12,435 nucleotides of DNA, from the NCBI GenBank assembly GCA_001275005.1, contig JWZX01002764.1, positions 1 through 12,435 on the forward strand. Direction: 5' to 3'. Under the pieces are notes generated by a model. It worked only from the letters and a program-made list of their open reading frames with translations, did no database searches and was not told where the DNA came from. Positions within the stretch are counted from its first letter, which is position 1; each line of letters begins with the position of its first letter. This document shows, in pieces, positions 1 through 7,084 of the stretch. This stretch comes from Chrysochromulina tobinii. Taxonomy: Eukaryota > Haptophyta > Prymnesiales > Chrysochromulinaceae. The position numbers and the translations under genes are program-made.

Positions 1-146
1 CGGAACCGTGGTTTCAGCTGAGGTCGAAAGGTTCCTCGAGGTCGAGCGTCCCGGCCCCTGATGGCTTTCATCAGTGTTAAGTCCCGGCACTTGGCTGTTG
101 ACCAATACCACCGTACACGCTTTGTATGCCTGGGGGTATCCCTCTC

Positions 147-174
147 GAGTGAAGCTGAGATCAGGTCGCGCACC
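147..174 (+). repeat. 28-nt repeat, plus-strand copy
   Basis: This is identical over 28 nt to the reverse complement of 1575-1602 (core GTGAAGCTGAGATCAGG). An exact match this long is far beyond chance in 12 kb and marks a dispersed repeat family. Confidence 0.75.
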
Positions 175-450
175 TGGCAGAAGTGGACTTTTTTTGAGCG
201 CGCCGCAGGCGAGGCGAAAATTAATAATAATTATATACATGAACGATGTGATGGTAACCTATAGGATCCACACTACATTCGAGTAATTTTGCTCCAATGA
301 GTGCTGCATGCGATGCATCTTTGACAGGATGCTCTCTGACTCCCCTCTGCAGACTGCACACGCCCCGGTTGGCGGCTAGTACGGTCGTATAGAGGTTAGA
401 GCCGCGTCTAGCCGGCCCGTCGCCCGAGATCATTGTTGAGCCGCGCGAAC
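175..450. other. Non-coding stretch, nothing recognised
   Basis: This stretch holds a short AT-rich patch (about 221-240) within otherwise mixed sequence. No frame looks coding, and no RNA gene or further repeat was recognised. The wider region 1-1160 is likewise gene-free apart from the repeats listed. Confidence 0.5.
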
Positions 451-532
451 GCTTCACTACAGGCAAAGCGAAGACATTGCCAAAATGACGGGCTCAAGAA
501 TAGCACTTACCGAACGCGGCCCGGGCGCCAAG
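451..532 (+). repeat. Diverged direct repeat, copy 1 (82 bp)
   Basis: This aligns without gaps to 803-884, with about 66 of 82 positions identical by eye. The best conserved parts are around TGACGGGCTC and the final GGCGCCAAG. Similarity seems to fade outside the 82 bp, though both copies are followed by AAAATC and GCTGCAGC-like segments. Confidence 0.6.
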
Positions 533-802
533 TGAGCTCTCAAAATCGCAATGGCTAGGGAGCTTTGGGCCCGGCTGCAGCTCAGCAGCTCGAATGCATC
601 TATGCATGGCAGGCTGGCGTCAGCGGCTCGAGGAACACACATATTGTGTCGCGGAGGAGCTCGATAAGGAGGACGGGATCCACACGATCGAACGCGAGGC
701 ATGCAGCCGTGAGTCGCACGCTACAGCGCGCATGCGCACCACGCTCGGCTCGGAGGCTCCACGCGTTCAAGTCCCTGTGAGCGACACGAATCAGTCGCGC
801 AC

Positions 803-884
803 GCTTCAGTACGGGGAAAGCGAAAACACCGGGAAATTGACGGGCTCGAGAATGACACTTATCTAACGCGGCCTAGGCGCCAAG
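803..884 (+). repeat. Diverged direct repeat, copy 2 (82 bp)
   Basis: This is the partner of 451-532, 352 bp downstream in the same orientation. The divergence of about 20% suggests an old duplication or two insertions of a dispersed repeat. Confidence 0.6.
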
Positions 885-1035
885 CCAGTCGGCCCAAAAT
901 CACATGCAAAGGCACGCAGTGCAAGCTGCAGATTAGCAAGAGCTTGCATGCTCATCAGCTGCAGCGGTTCGATCCTCGGAGCGCACCATTTGTGACGCCG
1001 CCTTCGACGAGGAACTCGAGGATGAAGAAGAACTC

Positions 1036-1115
1036 CGCACGCCCAGGGCTCGAACCTGGGCCGCGCGGATGCAAGGAGAGTCGAACGTGTGACCGCTTGA
1101 CAGCTCCAATCCACA
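1036..1115 (-). repeat. tRNA-like segment, probable head of a SINE
   Basis: On the minus strand, 1061-1041 forms a perfect T-arm: a 7-bp stem GCCCAGG/CCTGGGC around the loop TTCGAGC, containing a good RNA polymerase III B-box (GGTTCGAGCCC). About 30 nt upstream a D-arm-like GAGCTGTCAAGCGGTC (1106-1091) could hold a degenerate A-box. The acceptor and anticodon stems do not pair, so this is not a functional tRNA. A tRNA-derived SINE or a tRNA pseudogene fits best. Confidence 0.42.
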
Positions 1116-1165
1116 CGTGATGGTGACTCGACGTTGAGCAGTGGGCCAGGGCTAGGCCATTGACA

Positions 1166-1441
1166 ATGTGCGGGTGGAGGCCGTTGGATCGGTCTTGCAG
1201 TTCACTGCCGGATGAGAAGGCAGGCATACCCATGGCAGAGGCGGCGGCAGCCGGGAAGAGAGGTCCATCCTGTACGTTGGGCTCGCTGGCGGAGCTGAGG
1301 CAGGTGGCGATGGCGTTGGCAGGTGGGTGGGCAGCAGCGGCGACGGAGAAAGGTCGAGCGGTGGTGACTGTGCCCATGGGTGGCCAGCACGTGCTGCCGG
1401 CGATCAGGATCGACGAGTATGTACGGCATAGGGCGCGCTGA
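1166..1441 (+). CDS. Possible terminal exon or small ORF, unrecognised
   Basis: The frame starts at ATG 1166 and stops at 1441. Its last two thirds (from MAEAAAAGKRG through LAELRQVAMALAGGW to HVLPAIRIDEYVRH) are Ala/Gly-rich with G/C third positions and could be the end of a real protein. A block of repeats begins directly after its stop codon. High GC alone can create such frames, so support is weak and no function is offered. Confidence 0.22.
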   Translation: MCGWRPLDRSCSSLPDEKAGIPMAEAAAAGKRGPSCTLGSLAELRQVAMALAGGWAAAATEKGRAVVTVPMGGQHVLPAIRIDEYVRHRAR

Positions 1442-1449
1442 AGCCGCCC

Positions 1450-1513
1450 GCTTCGAGCGGGACAGCAGGTGCTTCGAGCGACACAGCAAGGTGCTTCGAG
1501 CGACCCAGCAAAA
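1450..1513 (+). repeat. Tandem triplet of a 21-22 bp unit
   Basis: Three consecutive units starting at 1450, 1471 and 1493 each begin GCTTCGAGCG and continue with (A/G)C(A/C)CAGCA or close variants. The first unit is 21 bp, the second 22 bp, and the third runs into an A-rich stretch. This is a short minisatellite at the edge of the repeat block 1444-2050. Confidence 0.7.
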
Positions 1514-1574
1514 AGGCGTGGGCGCCGTTTCGGTCACACGCGCCAAATTCCCACACTTCCTTCCGCACGGTTCG

Positions 1575-1602
1575 GGTGCGCGACCTGATCTCAGCTTCAC
1601 TC
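1575..1602 (-). repeat. 28-nt repeat, minus-strand copy
   Basis: This is the inverted partner of 147-174. Flanking sequence is not similar for more than a few bases on either side, so the two sites may be remnants of the same repeat truncated differently. Confidence 0.75.
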
Positions 1603-2007
1603 CCACCCGCTCCCAGAGCGCCTCCCCGCGCCTGCTCGAAGGCGGTAGGCGAAATGAAGGCGCGCGCGGCAGACGCGTTGGTAGCGGCCGGCAATGCGGC
1701 CAGAGCCCCCGATAAGCTCGAGGCGCGAGAGGCAGAGGCGGGCATGCGCAACGGCCGCGGCAAAGCCGACCTGGGAGCGCAGCGTCGACCGCGCGTCGAG
1801 CATGGAGCGGGCGCCGAGCGAGCGCCACTGACGCTGGGCAGACGACGACGCAGATCGCGGGCCGGTGAACCCCCAAATGGGCTAGCCAAGGGGCGGCGAG
1901 TAGAAGTTTGCACGCCACCCCCGAAGAGACGCAACTCTGTCCGTCGGCTCGCGCATCTCAACGACCCGGCATAGAGCCAGATTCGAGAGAGGGACCCACT
2001 CAAGCTC

Positions 2008-2030
2008 CCCCCTCCAAGGGGGGGGACGCT
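2008..2030. repeat. Short C-run/G-run inverted repeat
   Basis: A run of C, five bases (TCCAA), and a run of G can fold into a small hairpin of about six G-C pairs. It lies at the right end of the repeat block that begins near 1444. No T-run follows, and no function is implied. Confidence 0.4.
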
Positions 2031-2456
2031 GCGGTCGCCTTTACATTCCATCGGTTCACGGTTGTTACTGTTGTGTGCTGGGTTGTGTGCTTGTGTGACA
2101 GCGTATCACAACGACAGTTCGCGTTCATCATCATCATCTCTTGACCACACAGTCGAAAAAGGAGCCTTTTCACACACACCCGTGCAACAACTCCAATCAA
2201 TCGCCCTCAAGAACACGCGTCACTTCGACAGGCGAGCACCTCCCACCTCGATCTCGTCGGTGACGCAAGCGATAGGGGTACGTACACATGTCGGATGTGC
2301 TGGGTTATACGCCACTCGCCAGCCCGCTGCCCACAAGGCGGTGGGCCGGCACGGTCTTCGGCCTGAAACCCATTGCTATTCACATACTGTGGATGTTTCA
2401 CCTTACAAATGGGTGAGCGGAGCATAAGCGGAGCAGCGGTGCACTCCCCTGACCCA

Positions 2457-2717
2457 TCATCTCCCGATGCGCTCCATATACCCCAACCTTGCCAGCGCAG
2501 CGAGTAACGATCTCACCGCCCCGTCGGGTTTGCGGCAGAATCGCTCCCACACGAGCGACGCTGAACTTCGAGGCACACAACTGGCTGTGTACCCGTCTGG
2601 GAAGCACGCGACGACGTCGGTAGCACTGCCATCCAGCCGTCGTTCGGCCGCCGAGAATTCCTCAGCATTGACCTTGGGCCAAAAGGGATAGTCGTCACCG
2701 CGTAAGATGAACCGCAT
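2457..2717 (-). CDS. Possible small ORF or exon, unrecognised
   Basis: This is an 86-codon frame with an ATG at 2717 and a mixed, protein-like composition (MRFILRGDDYPFWPKVNAEE, then DVVACFPDGYTASCVP and LVWERFCRKPDG, ending LLAALARLGYMERIGR). It looks more natural than the frames overlapping it, but it is short and matches nothing I recognise. It points away from the exon-like stretch at 3128-3480 and could be a fragment of a degraded gene or repeat. Confidence 0.27.
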   Translation of the reverse strand: MRFILRGDDYPFWPKVNAEEFSAAERRLDGSATDVVACFPDGYTASCVPRSSASLVWERFCRKPDGAVRSLLAALARLGYMERIGR

Positions 2718-3065
2718 GTCTACCAGCTTAAACGGGGTTCACGCAACAGTATCGCGCCGACAAGTTCGGGCCATGTTCGGCACCTCGGTCGCCAGGAAGA
2801 CTCAATGGCGCGGCCCTCTCGCGCTGCAGATCATCTAGACCACCCCCCTGAACTACCCTGAAGCCGCCAGGTACGTGCCGATCCGCTCTGCGTAGCTCTG
2901 CCCCTGACATGATCCACGAAAACGGTATCATACGATACTGTTTCACAATGTAGCTGCACTGCGACCTGCAAATCACTGAGCCTGACGTGCTAAAGAGGCG
3001 GGATCGAAGCCGCATGATGGCCTGGCATTGGCCGAAGGCCCTGGGCCCGGCCTGTCGCGCTGCAC
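2718..3065. other. Intergenic stretch, nothing recognised
   Basis: No frame here looks coding. The only structure seen is a small imperfect hairpin around 2918-2944 (AACGGTATC facing GATACTGTT). It separates the two divergent exon-like fragments at 2457-2717 and 3128-3480. Confidence 0.4.
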
Positions 3066-3683
3066 GTGGCTCCGAGACCCACCCCTTGTGCTGACAACAT
3101 ATGCAACCGTGTTGATGTCACATGCAGAATCTACAAGAGGGGCCCACAATCTGATCAGTACGTGGAGAAGGCCGTGCGCCTGATGGTCGGTTCGGGCCTC
3201 TCGGCGCAGGAAGCTTACGAGGCTGTGCCTCAACTAGCTGACCGCGGCGAGAAGGTCTTGCAGAACCTTCGCAAGCGAGCACGAGAGGCACGTGCGCTGC
3301 TCGAGGCGACAGCCGCGCCTCCAAAACCAGCGAAGCCGAGGGCCAAGAAGCAGAAGAAGCCGCCCGCCGTCTTACCGAAGGGCAAGCGGCTGCGGACTGA
3401 CCAGGTCGACGCGATCTCGGCGCAGAAGGTGGAGAAGAGACAGCGGCGTAGCGACGCCTGCACGCTGAGTTGTGGCCGCCGCCGCCACACCGAAAGACAA
3501 TCGCATACACTCGGAGTAGTTGGCGCGTACGTAGTTGTAATCTTTGTGATTTGTGAGCATAAGTTTTCTATGTCCGCAACGAACTGCTCTACCACCATAA
3601 GGCTCAAGTCGAGCTCACGCGTGAGCCGTGACCGTCACCCCGTGGAGAGCCCGGACTGTGAACGTAGAACGTCTAGGGTGTGA
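3066..3683 (+). CDS. Possible exon of an unrecognised basic protein
   Basis: The frame has no ATG before 3183 (LMVGSG), and its upstream edge at 3066 is a GTG, so this is better read as an internal exon or a fragment. The protein-like part runs from about 3128, just after a CAG that could be a splice acceptor, to about 3450. It begins with helical sequence (YVEKAVRLMVGSGLSAQEAY) that has the feel of a small helix-turn-helix, continues with RGEKVLQNLRKRAREARALLE, and then a Lys/Pro/Ala-rich tail (PAKPRAKKQKK, KGKRLR) that could be a nuclear localisation or DNA-binding tail. Third positions are GC-rich there, as in the retrotransposon genes. After about 3470 the frame loses coding character, and the hydrophobic run near its end is probably chance. 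No family could be assigned. Confidence 0.35.
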   Translation: MAPRPTPCADNICNRVDVTCRIYKRGPQSDQYVEKAVRLMVGSGLSAQEAYEAVPQLADRGEKVLQNLRKRAREARALLEATAAPPKPAKPRAKKQKKPPAVLPKGKRLRTDQVDAISAQKVEKRQRRSDACTLSCGRRRHTERQSHTLGVVGAYVVVIFVICEHKFSMSATNCSTTIRLKSSSRVSRDRHPVESPDCERRTSRV

Positions 3684-3686
3684 ACA
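3655..3686 (+). repeat. Left copy of a 32-bp direct repeat flanking the hairpin
   Basis: This matches 4014-4045 at 27 of 32 positions. Both copies begin ACTGTGAACG and end TGTGAACA. It lies 30 bp outside the left arm of the inverted repeat. Confidence 0.5.
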
Positions 3687-3716
3687 CGCCGCGGTCTCGC
3701 CCCTCGCCGTCTCTGC

Positions 3717-3810
3717 GAGCGCGTAGATGGCACTCGGTAGATGCTTGCTTCCGAAGGAATCGTCCTGAATCGATGAAACCACCGAGAACCGCGTCGTCTG
3801 GCGCATGGCC
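3717..3810 (+). repeat. Left arm of a 94-bp inverted repeat
   Basis: This pairs with 3933-3840 over 94 positions without a gap and with about 11 mismatches, separated by a 29-bp spacer (3811-3839). Conservation is highest in the middle of the arm (AAGGAATCGTCCTGAATCGA and onward) and lower at the outer end. Confidence 0.85.
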
Positions 3811-3839
3811 ATTTTCATGCTCATCGAGCCACCCAAGAC

Positions 3840-3933
3840 GGCCATGCGCCGTATGACGCGGTTCTCGATGGTTTCATCGATTCAGGACGATTCCTTGGGC
3901 AGCAAGCATCTCCCGGGTGATATCTAGGCGCTC
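3840..3933 (-). repeat. Right arm of a 94-bp inverted repeat
   Basis: This is the reverse-complement partner of 3717-3810. Together the arms would form a long hairpin, as in foldback elements, MITE-like transposons or precursors of small RNAs. No target-site duplication is evident at the arm ends. Confidence 0.85.
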
Positions 3934-4013
3934 GGCAGCTCAGAGTAGCCTCGGTCTAGCGACAAATACCAAGAAATTTACAGTACCATACACATCAACT
4001 CTCGGCTCGATGA

Positions 4014-4045
4014 ACTGTGAACGGAGAACGACCTGTGTGTGAACA
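4014..4045 (+). repeat. Right copy of a 32-bp direct repeat flanking the hairpin
   Basis: This is the partner of 3655-3686 in the same orientation, 80 bp outside the right arm. The pair may mark the outer limits of a composite repeat of about 390 bp. Confidence 0.5.
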
Positions 4046-4358
4046 TATCGCTTACTTAGCTATCTGTACAGCTTTGAGCACCTTTTTGAGATATAGATAG
4101 CAGCAGGAGCGGCCATTGAAGCGTCGGGAGGGCAATCAGGTAGCCGTGGCATGTGCGCACAAGAACATGGCCTGAACTCGTTCCGCGCCACGATACAGTT
4201 TCGTCACATCTAGTGTTCGGGTTGATCCTGGCGCTCGTATTTCCGGCCCTACAGCTTACCAATGTCCTGTATGGTTCCGGTGAACAGTACGGAAGCATCG
4301 GAACGGGCCTGAGAGGCGCTGTTACGGCGCCGTGAAGAGAAGATGGCCTTAACCCCGA
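4046..4358. other. Intergenic stretch downstream of the glycosyltransferase-like gene
   Basis: This lies on the 3' side of the minus-strand gene ending at 4359. It is more mixed in composition than the retrotransposon and has no convincing frame. I saw no clear polyadenylation signal or transposon end. Confidence 0.4.
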
Positions 4359-5810
4359 TTAAGCTGGTACGACCGCAAGCTCCTCCGCGGGATGTCCCTG
4401 GAAAGGAATGCCGAATAGCGTTCCGATGCGCTGCCGCCACTGCTCAGAATTCACGCACGCGAGAGCATCTGTCAGAACACCCTTAGATGAAGAGGCGTTG
4501 ATGTGCCGAGTAGACTTCCACTCGGATGACGACGTGAGCGTGCCTGCGCGACTACCAGGCCGGAGCCAGCATCGATTTAGTCGCCGCGGCGTGTGCAGCT
4601 CCAAGTAGCTGCTCAGCATCGGCTCAGCAAACTCACGCCAGATCAAGTAGACGTGGTCATTCCAACCGCCGTAAGTAGCGCAATCCTTGCCGTGCACGTA
4701 GCCTGGCTCGAACGCGCTCAAGTTGAACGGCCTGAGCCAGTGAGCATCCTCGCGCATGAGCAAGACCCAGTCGTAGCGCTCCTTCCGGGCCTCCTCATCA
4801 TGAAGAATCAGCCGGTACGCCATGAGCTCCTTCTTGAGGACGATTGCGACCGTGCGACGGATTCGGTCGTCGTAGCTGAACAGGCGCCATCGCGGCCAAT
4901 TTGACGCGTGCGATGAATTAGAGCCGTCCGACGTCTCTGACGGAAAGCGGGCATCGGGAGGTGATGGGTCCAGCACGATCGCGCCCACGTGCCCGCCGGC
5001 CTGCCTCACCTTGCGCCCAAGAGTCTCTCGCAGCACGGCTGGGGACAAATCGCGAAAGGCGGGATGGCTCTGAAGACTCCCTACTTCGCCAACGGCATAG
5101 TCCACATATGGCGCCGCCATACTGCCTGTCTCGAGATAAATGAAAACGGCGACCCGGTGACCTTGTCGCACATTGACCTCAATGACACGAGGGAGTAGCG
5201 AGTCAAAGGCAAGGCGTTTACGATGACCAAGGATGAGAACAGCCAAGTTCCTGCCACCCCTCTCCGCTGTCGTTGTGCGGGTGTGATTGATCTGATCACA
5301 TATGCATTCGCGGCACTCCAAGTCTCCCATCCACTTCTCCGTCCATCCCCATTTTCGCCACTTCTCCCGTCCGCCAAAAGATTCAACAATTGAAGGCGTT
5401 CTGCTCCTGCCATGACGGGTGCAACACGGTTCATGCAGTCTGGTGCCTTCGAGGTGATGCGGCGTATTGGCGATCTTCAGAAGGTCGTTTGTATCTTTAA
5501 CGTGCAAAGCTGCAGAGACCGAGAACACGTCGCTGCCAGACGCCGCCATCCCTCGCGACGTTCGGTGTGTATCCAGCGTCTCGACCCCAGTGTGAATACG
5601 GTAGTATAGACGGTTTGGCCTACTGGCCTCCCTTAGGACTGCTACGGCGCGGCGACCCCCCTGAACACGGATGGGTACACACGCCATAGCTGCCCTCGGA
5701 AGCCCGCAGACCTGCCGCGAGCTGACCAGGCTCGAGTCAGTGTGTGCGAAGAGACCCCAACGCTGAAGAGCAGCGCCGAGAAATAGTCCGCCATGATAAC
5801 TGAAGACCAT
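4359..5810 (-). CDS. Probable glycosyltransferase-like protein downstream of the recombinase
   Basis: The open frame is 483 codons from an ATG that overlaps the recombinase stop. An internal ATG at 5330 gives 323 residues, and only that part looks clearly protein-like. Numbered from 5330: a beta-strand-like start NLAVLILGHRKR (28-39); VAVFIYLETG; a helix-rich middle; then YDWVLLMREDAHWLRPFNLSAF, whose acidic pair (Glu194, Asp195) after a hydrophobic strand resembles the DxD-type metal/nucleotide-sugar site of GT-A glycosyltransferases; then GGWNDHVYLIWREF (221-234), like the GG-ND segment I associate with algal glycosyltransferase-like proteins. The family call rests on these motifs alone. 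The N-terminal 160 codons are low in recognisable features and may be intron or 5' leader; an AG acceptor-like site lies at 5252-5251. No signal peptide or membrane anchor is clear. It may be a host gene beside the element or a captured cargo gene. Confidence 0.5.
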   Translation of the reverse strand: MVFSYHGGLFLGAALQRWGLFAHTDSSLVSSRQVCGLPRAAMACVPIRVQGGRRAVAVLREASRPNRLYYRIHTGVETLDTHRTSRGMAASGSDVFSVSAALHVKDTNDLLKIANTPHHLEGTRLHEPCCTRHGRSRTPSIVESFGGREKWRKWGWTEKWMGDLECRECICDQINHTRTTTAERGGRNLAVLILGHRKRLAFDSLLPRVIEVNVRQGHRVAVFIYLETGSMAAPYVDYAVGEVGSLQSHPAFRDLSPAVLRETLGRKVRQAGGHVGAIVLDPSPPDARFPSETSDGSNSSHASNWPRWRLFSYDDRIRRTVAIVLKKELMAYRLILHDEEARKERYDWVLLMREDAHWLRPFNLSAFEPGYVHGKDCATYGGWNDHVYLIWREFAEPMLSSYLELHTPRRLNRCWLRPGSRAGTLTSSSEWKSTRHINASSSKGVLTDALACVNSEQWRQRIGTLFGIPFQGHPAEELAVVPA

Positions 5811-5812
5811 TA
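5808..5812 (-). promoter_or_regulatory. TAATG: recombinase stop overlapping the next ATG
   Basis: The recombinase TAA (5812-5810) shares its last base with the ATG of the downstream 483-codon frame, reading TAATG. The same pentamer joins ORF1 and ORF2 in some non-LTR retrotransposons that use termination-reinitiation. A chance TAATG is also possible, since it is only five bases. Confidence 0.4.
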
Positions 5813-7084
5813 GCGCACGAACTCTTCATGGTCGAACATCGCCTCGAAGTCCTCGTAGGAAGTTGAGGCGATAACCGAGCCCATCTGTCGGGCGCACGAA
5901 AGCGAACCCCGCAGGTAGAGCTCATAAACGTCCGAGTCCCATCGACCCATGGCTCGGATAACTGCCTCCGAGACGTTCGCCGCCAGCGCGGCGGACGCCC
6001 CCCCGATTCGAAGGCTGTGCCCCCCGTACAAGCCCGGGGGAAGCCCAACAGAATGCATCAGGAACCGAACGACCTCGCGCACATAGTCCGTGGTAAAGGA
6101 AGCCCCAGACGAGCGCCGAAACAGAGGCGTCGTGTCGTAAGCCTCGGGGGGCACGCGGTCGACGCGAAACAGGCGCAGCAGCTCACGCACCGGAGTTAAG
6201 ATCGTGCCATCGAACAAGAACACGGGCACCGTCTTGCCCCCGTGGTAGCGGAGCTTCTTGCACGGACGCATCATCACCTGAGCTGCGGTCGGGGTCACGC
6301 CCCGCCGCTCGACCTCGTCAAACGAGACCCACGTCGCTAGCTGCCCGTCCTCCGAGCGTACGAGGAAGGTCACATCGGCCCGACTAAGGCAACGCGCCTT
6401 GGACCACACCTGCCCACGCTGCAGCGACATCTCCGCAGCCCTCAGAAGGCCGCAGAACCCAACCGAGGCACATGCCCGAGCATTCACCGCCGACACGGAG
6501 TCGACAGGTAGCTTATCGAGCGCGGCCCTAAGAACCTGAGTGCGCACCGCCCGCCGAGGACGTCGAGGGGGCGCATCGATCACCTTCGCCATGCCCTTGA
6601 TCATCTTGCGCACACGCGGCATGTTGTATCCTGGGACCGGCGGGCCGTAGTACGAGACGTGCGCACTGAGCGCCTCCGCAAAGTACTTGCGGGCCGTCTC
6701 GACCTGCACCCGGCGAACATGCACCAGCCACACGACGAAGCGCAAGTAGTACCCCTCGATGCGAAGCCGCACCTCTGGGCCGTCTGCTAACTCCCCATGC
6801 TGCTCAGGGGACTCCCCGAGAGAGCGCATGAAGTCCCTCCACCAAACCCATCCCTGAGTGCTCCCCCCAGAAGTCGTCTGCACGCCGGCGGCGAGGTACG
6901 CGACCGCGCTCTCCTCGAGCGAAGGGTCGTGCACCCGAGCCAGATCGCGCTCCCGCCGGGCCGAGGCCCGACGAGCGCGCTGCTCCATCCTGTCGCCCAC
7001 TGCGAAGGGGCGGCCATCTGAAGCGCTCGGCGCGGCAAACTCCCACTGGAAGGGCTCAGAGAACATCCCGCCAGTCGACGACAT
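5810..7084 (-). CDS. Tyrosine recombinase (DIRS-type integrase)
   Basis: This enzyme is expected to cut and rejoin DNA through a tyrosine-DNA intermediate, inserting the circular DNA copy of the element. From the first in-frame ATG (7084) it has 424 residues; an ATG at 7066 is equally possible. The N-terminal half is helical, consistent with a SAM-like/core-binding domain (RFVVWLVHVRRVQVETARKY). The C-terminal half is the catalytic domain: the first Arg in GFCGLLRAAEM (about residue 215), HSLRIGG with His356 and Arg359, then MGRWDSDVYELYLR with Trp382 in the His/Trp position and Tyr390 as probable nucleophile (Tyr387 is the other candidate). All signature residues are present and the frame is intact, so the enzyme is probably functional. 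It starts within the end of the RT gene. Its TAA stop overlaps the next ATG as TAATG (5812-5808). Confidence 0.92.
   Translation of the reverse strand: MSSTGGMFSEPFQWEFAAPSASDGRPFAVGDRMEQRARRASARRERDLARVHDPSLEESAVAYLAAGVQTTSGGSTQGWVWWRDFMRSLGESPEQHGELADGPEVRLRIEGYYLRFVVWLVHVRRVQVETARKYFAEALSAHVSYYGPPVPGYNMPRVRKMIKGMAKVIDAPPRRPRRAVRTQVLRAALDKLPVDSVSAVNARACASVGFCGLLRAAEMSLQRGQVWSKARCLSRADVTFLVRSEDGQLATWVSFDEVERRGVTPTAAQVMMRPCKKLRYHGGKTVPVFLFDGTILTPVRELLRLFRVDRVPPEAYDTTPLFRRSSGASFTTDYVREVVRFLMHSVGLPPGLYGGHSLRIGGASAALAANVSEAVIRAMGRWDSDVYELYLRGSLSCARQMGSVIASTSYEDFEAMFDHEEFVR
7056..7066 (-). promoter_or_regulatory. RT stop / recombinase start overlap
   Basis: An ATG at 7066-7064 in the recombinase frame lies 11 nt before the end of the RT stop TGA (7058-7056). 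A second in-frame ATG at 7084 gives a 29-nt overlap. Either would suit reinitiation by ribosomes that have just finished the RT gene. Confidence 0.5.

Larger units (their letters stand above)
1514..2456. other. GC-rich repeat-like block, no convincing gene
   Basis: Several long frames cross this block on both strands, but all are Arg/Ala/Ser/Pro-rich and overlap one another, as expected from high GC. The block holds the inverted copy of the 28-nt repeat and a C/G-run hairpin, then a GT-rich stretch near 2058-2100 and a short CAT/ATC triplet run near 2127-2139. I read it as dispersed-repeat and intergenic DNA. Confidence 0.45.

Noticed and set aside
1036-1115. A functional tRNA gene
   Set aside because: Only the T-arm is sound; the acceptor and anticodon stems do not pair.
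1202-2051. Two long minus-strand frames (238 and 215 codons)
   Set aside because: They overlap each other in different frames, are Arg/Ala/Ser/Pro-rich, and run through short tandem repeats.
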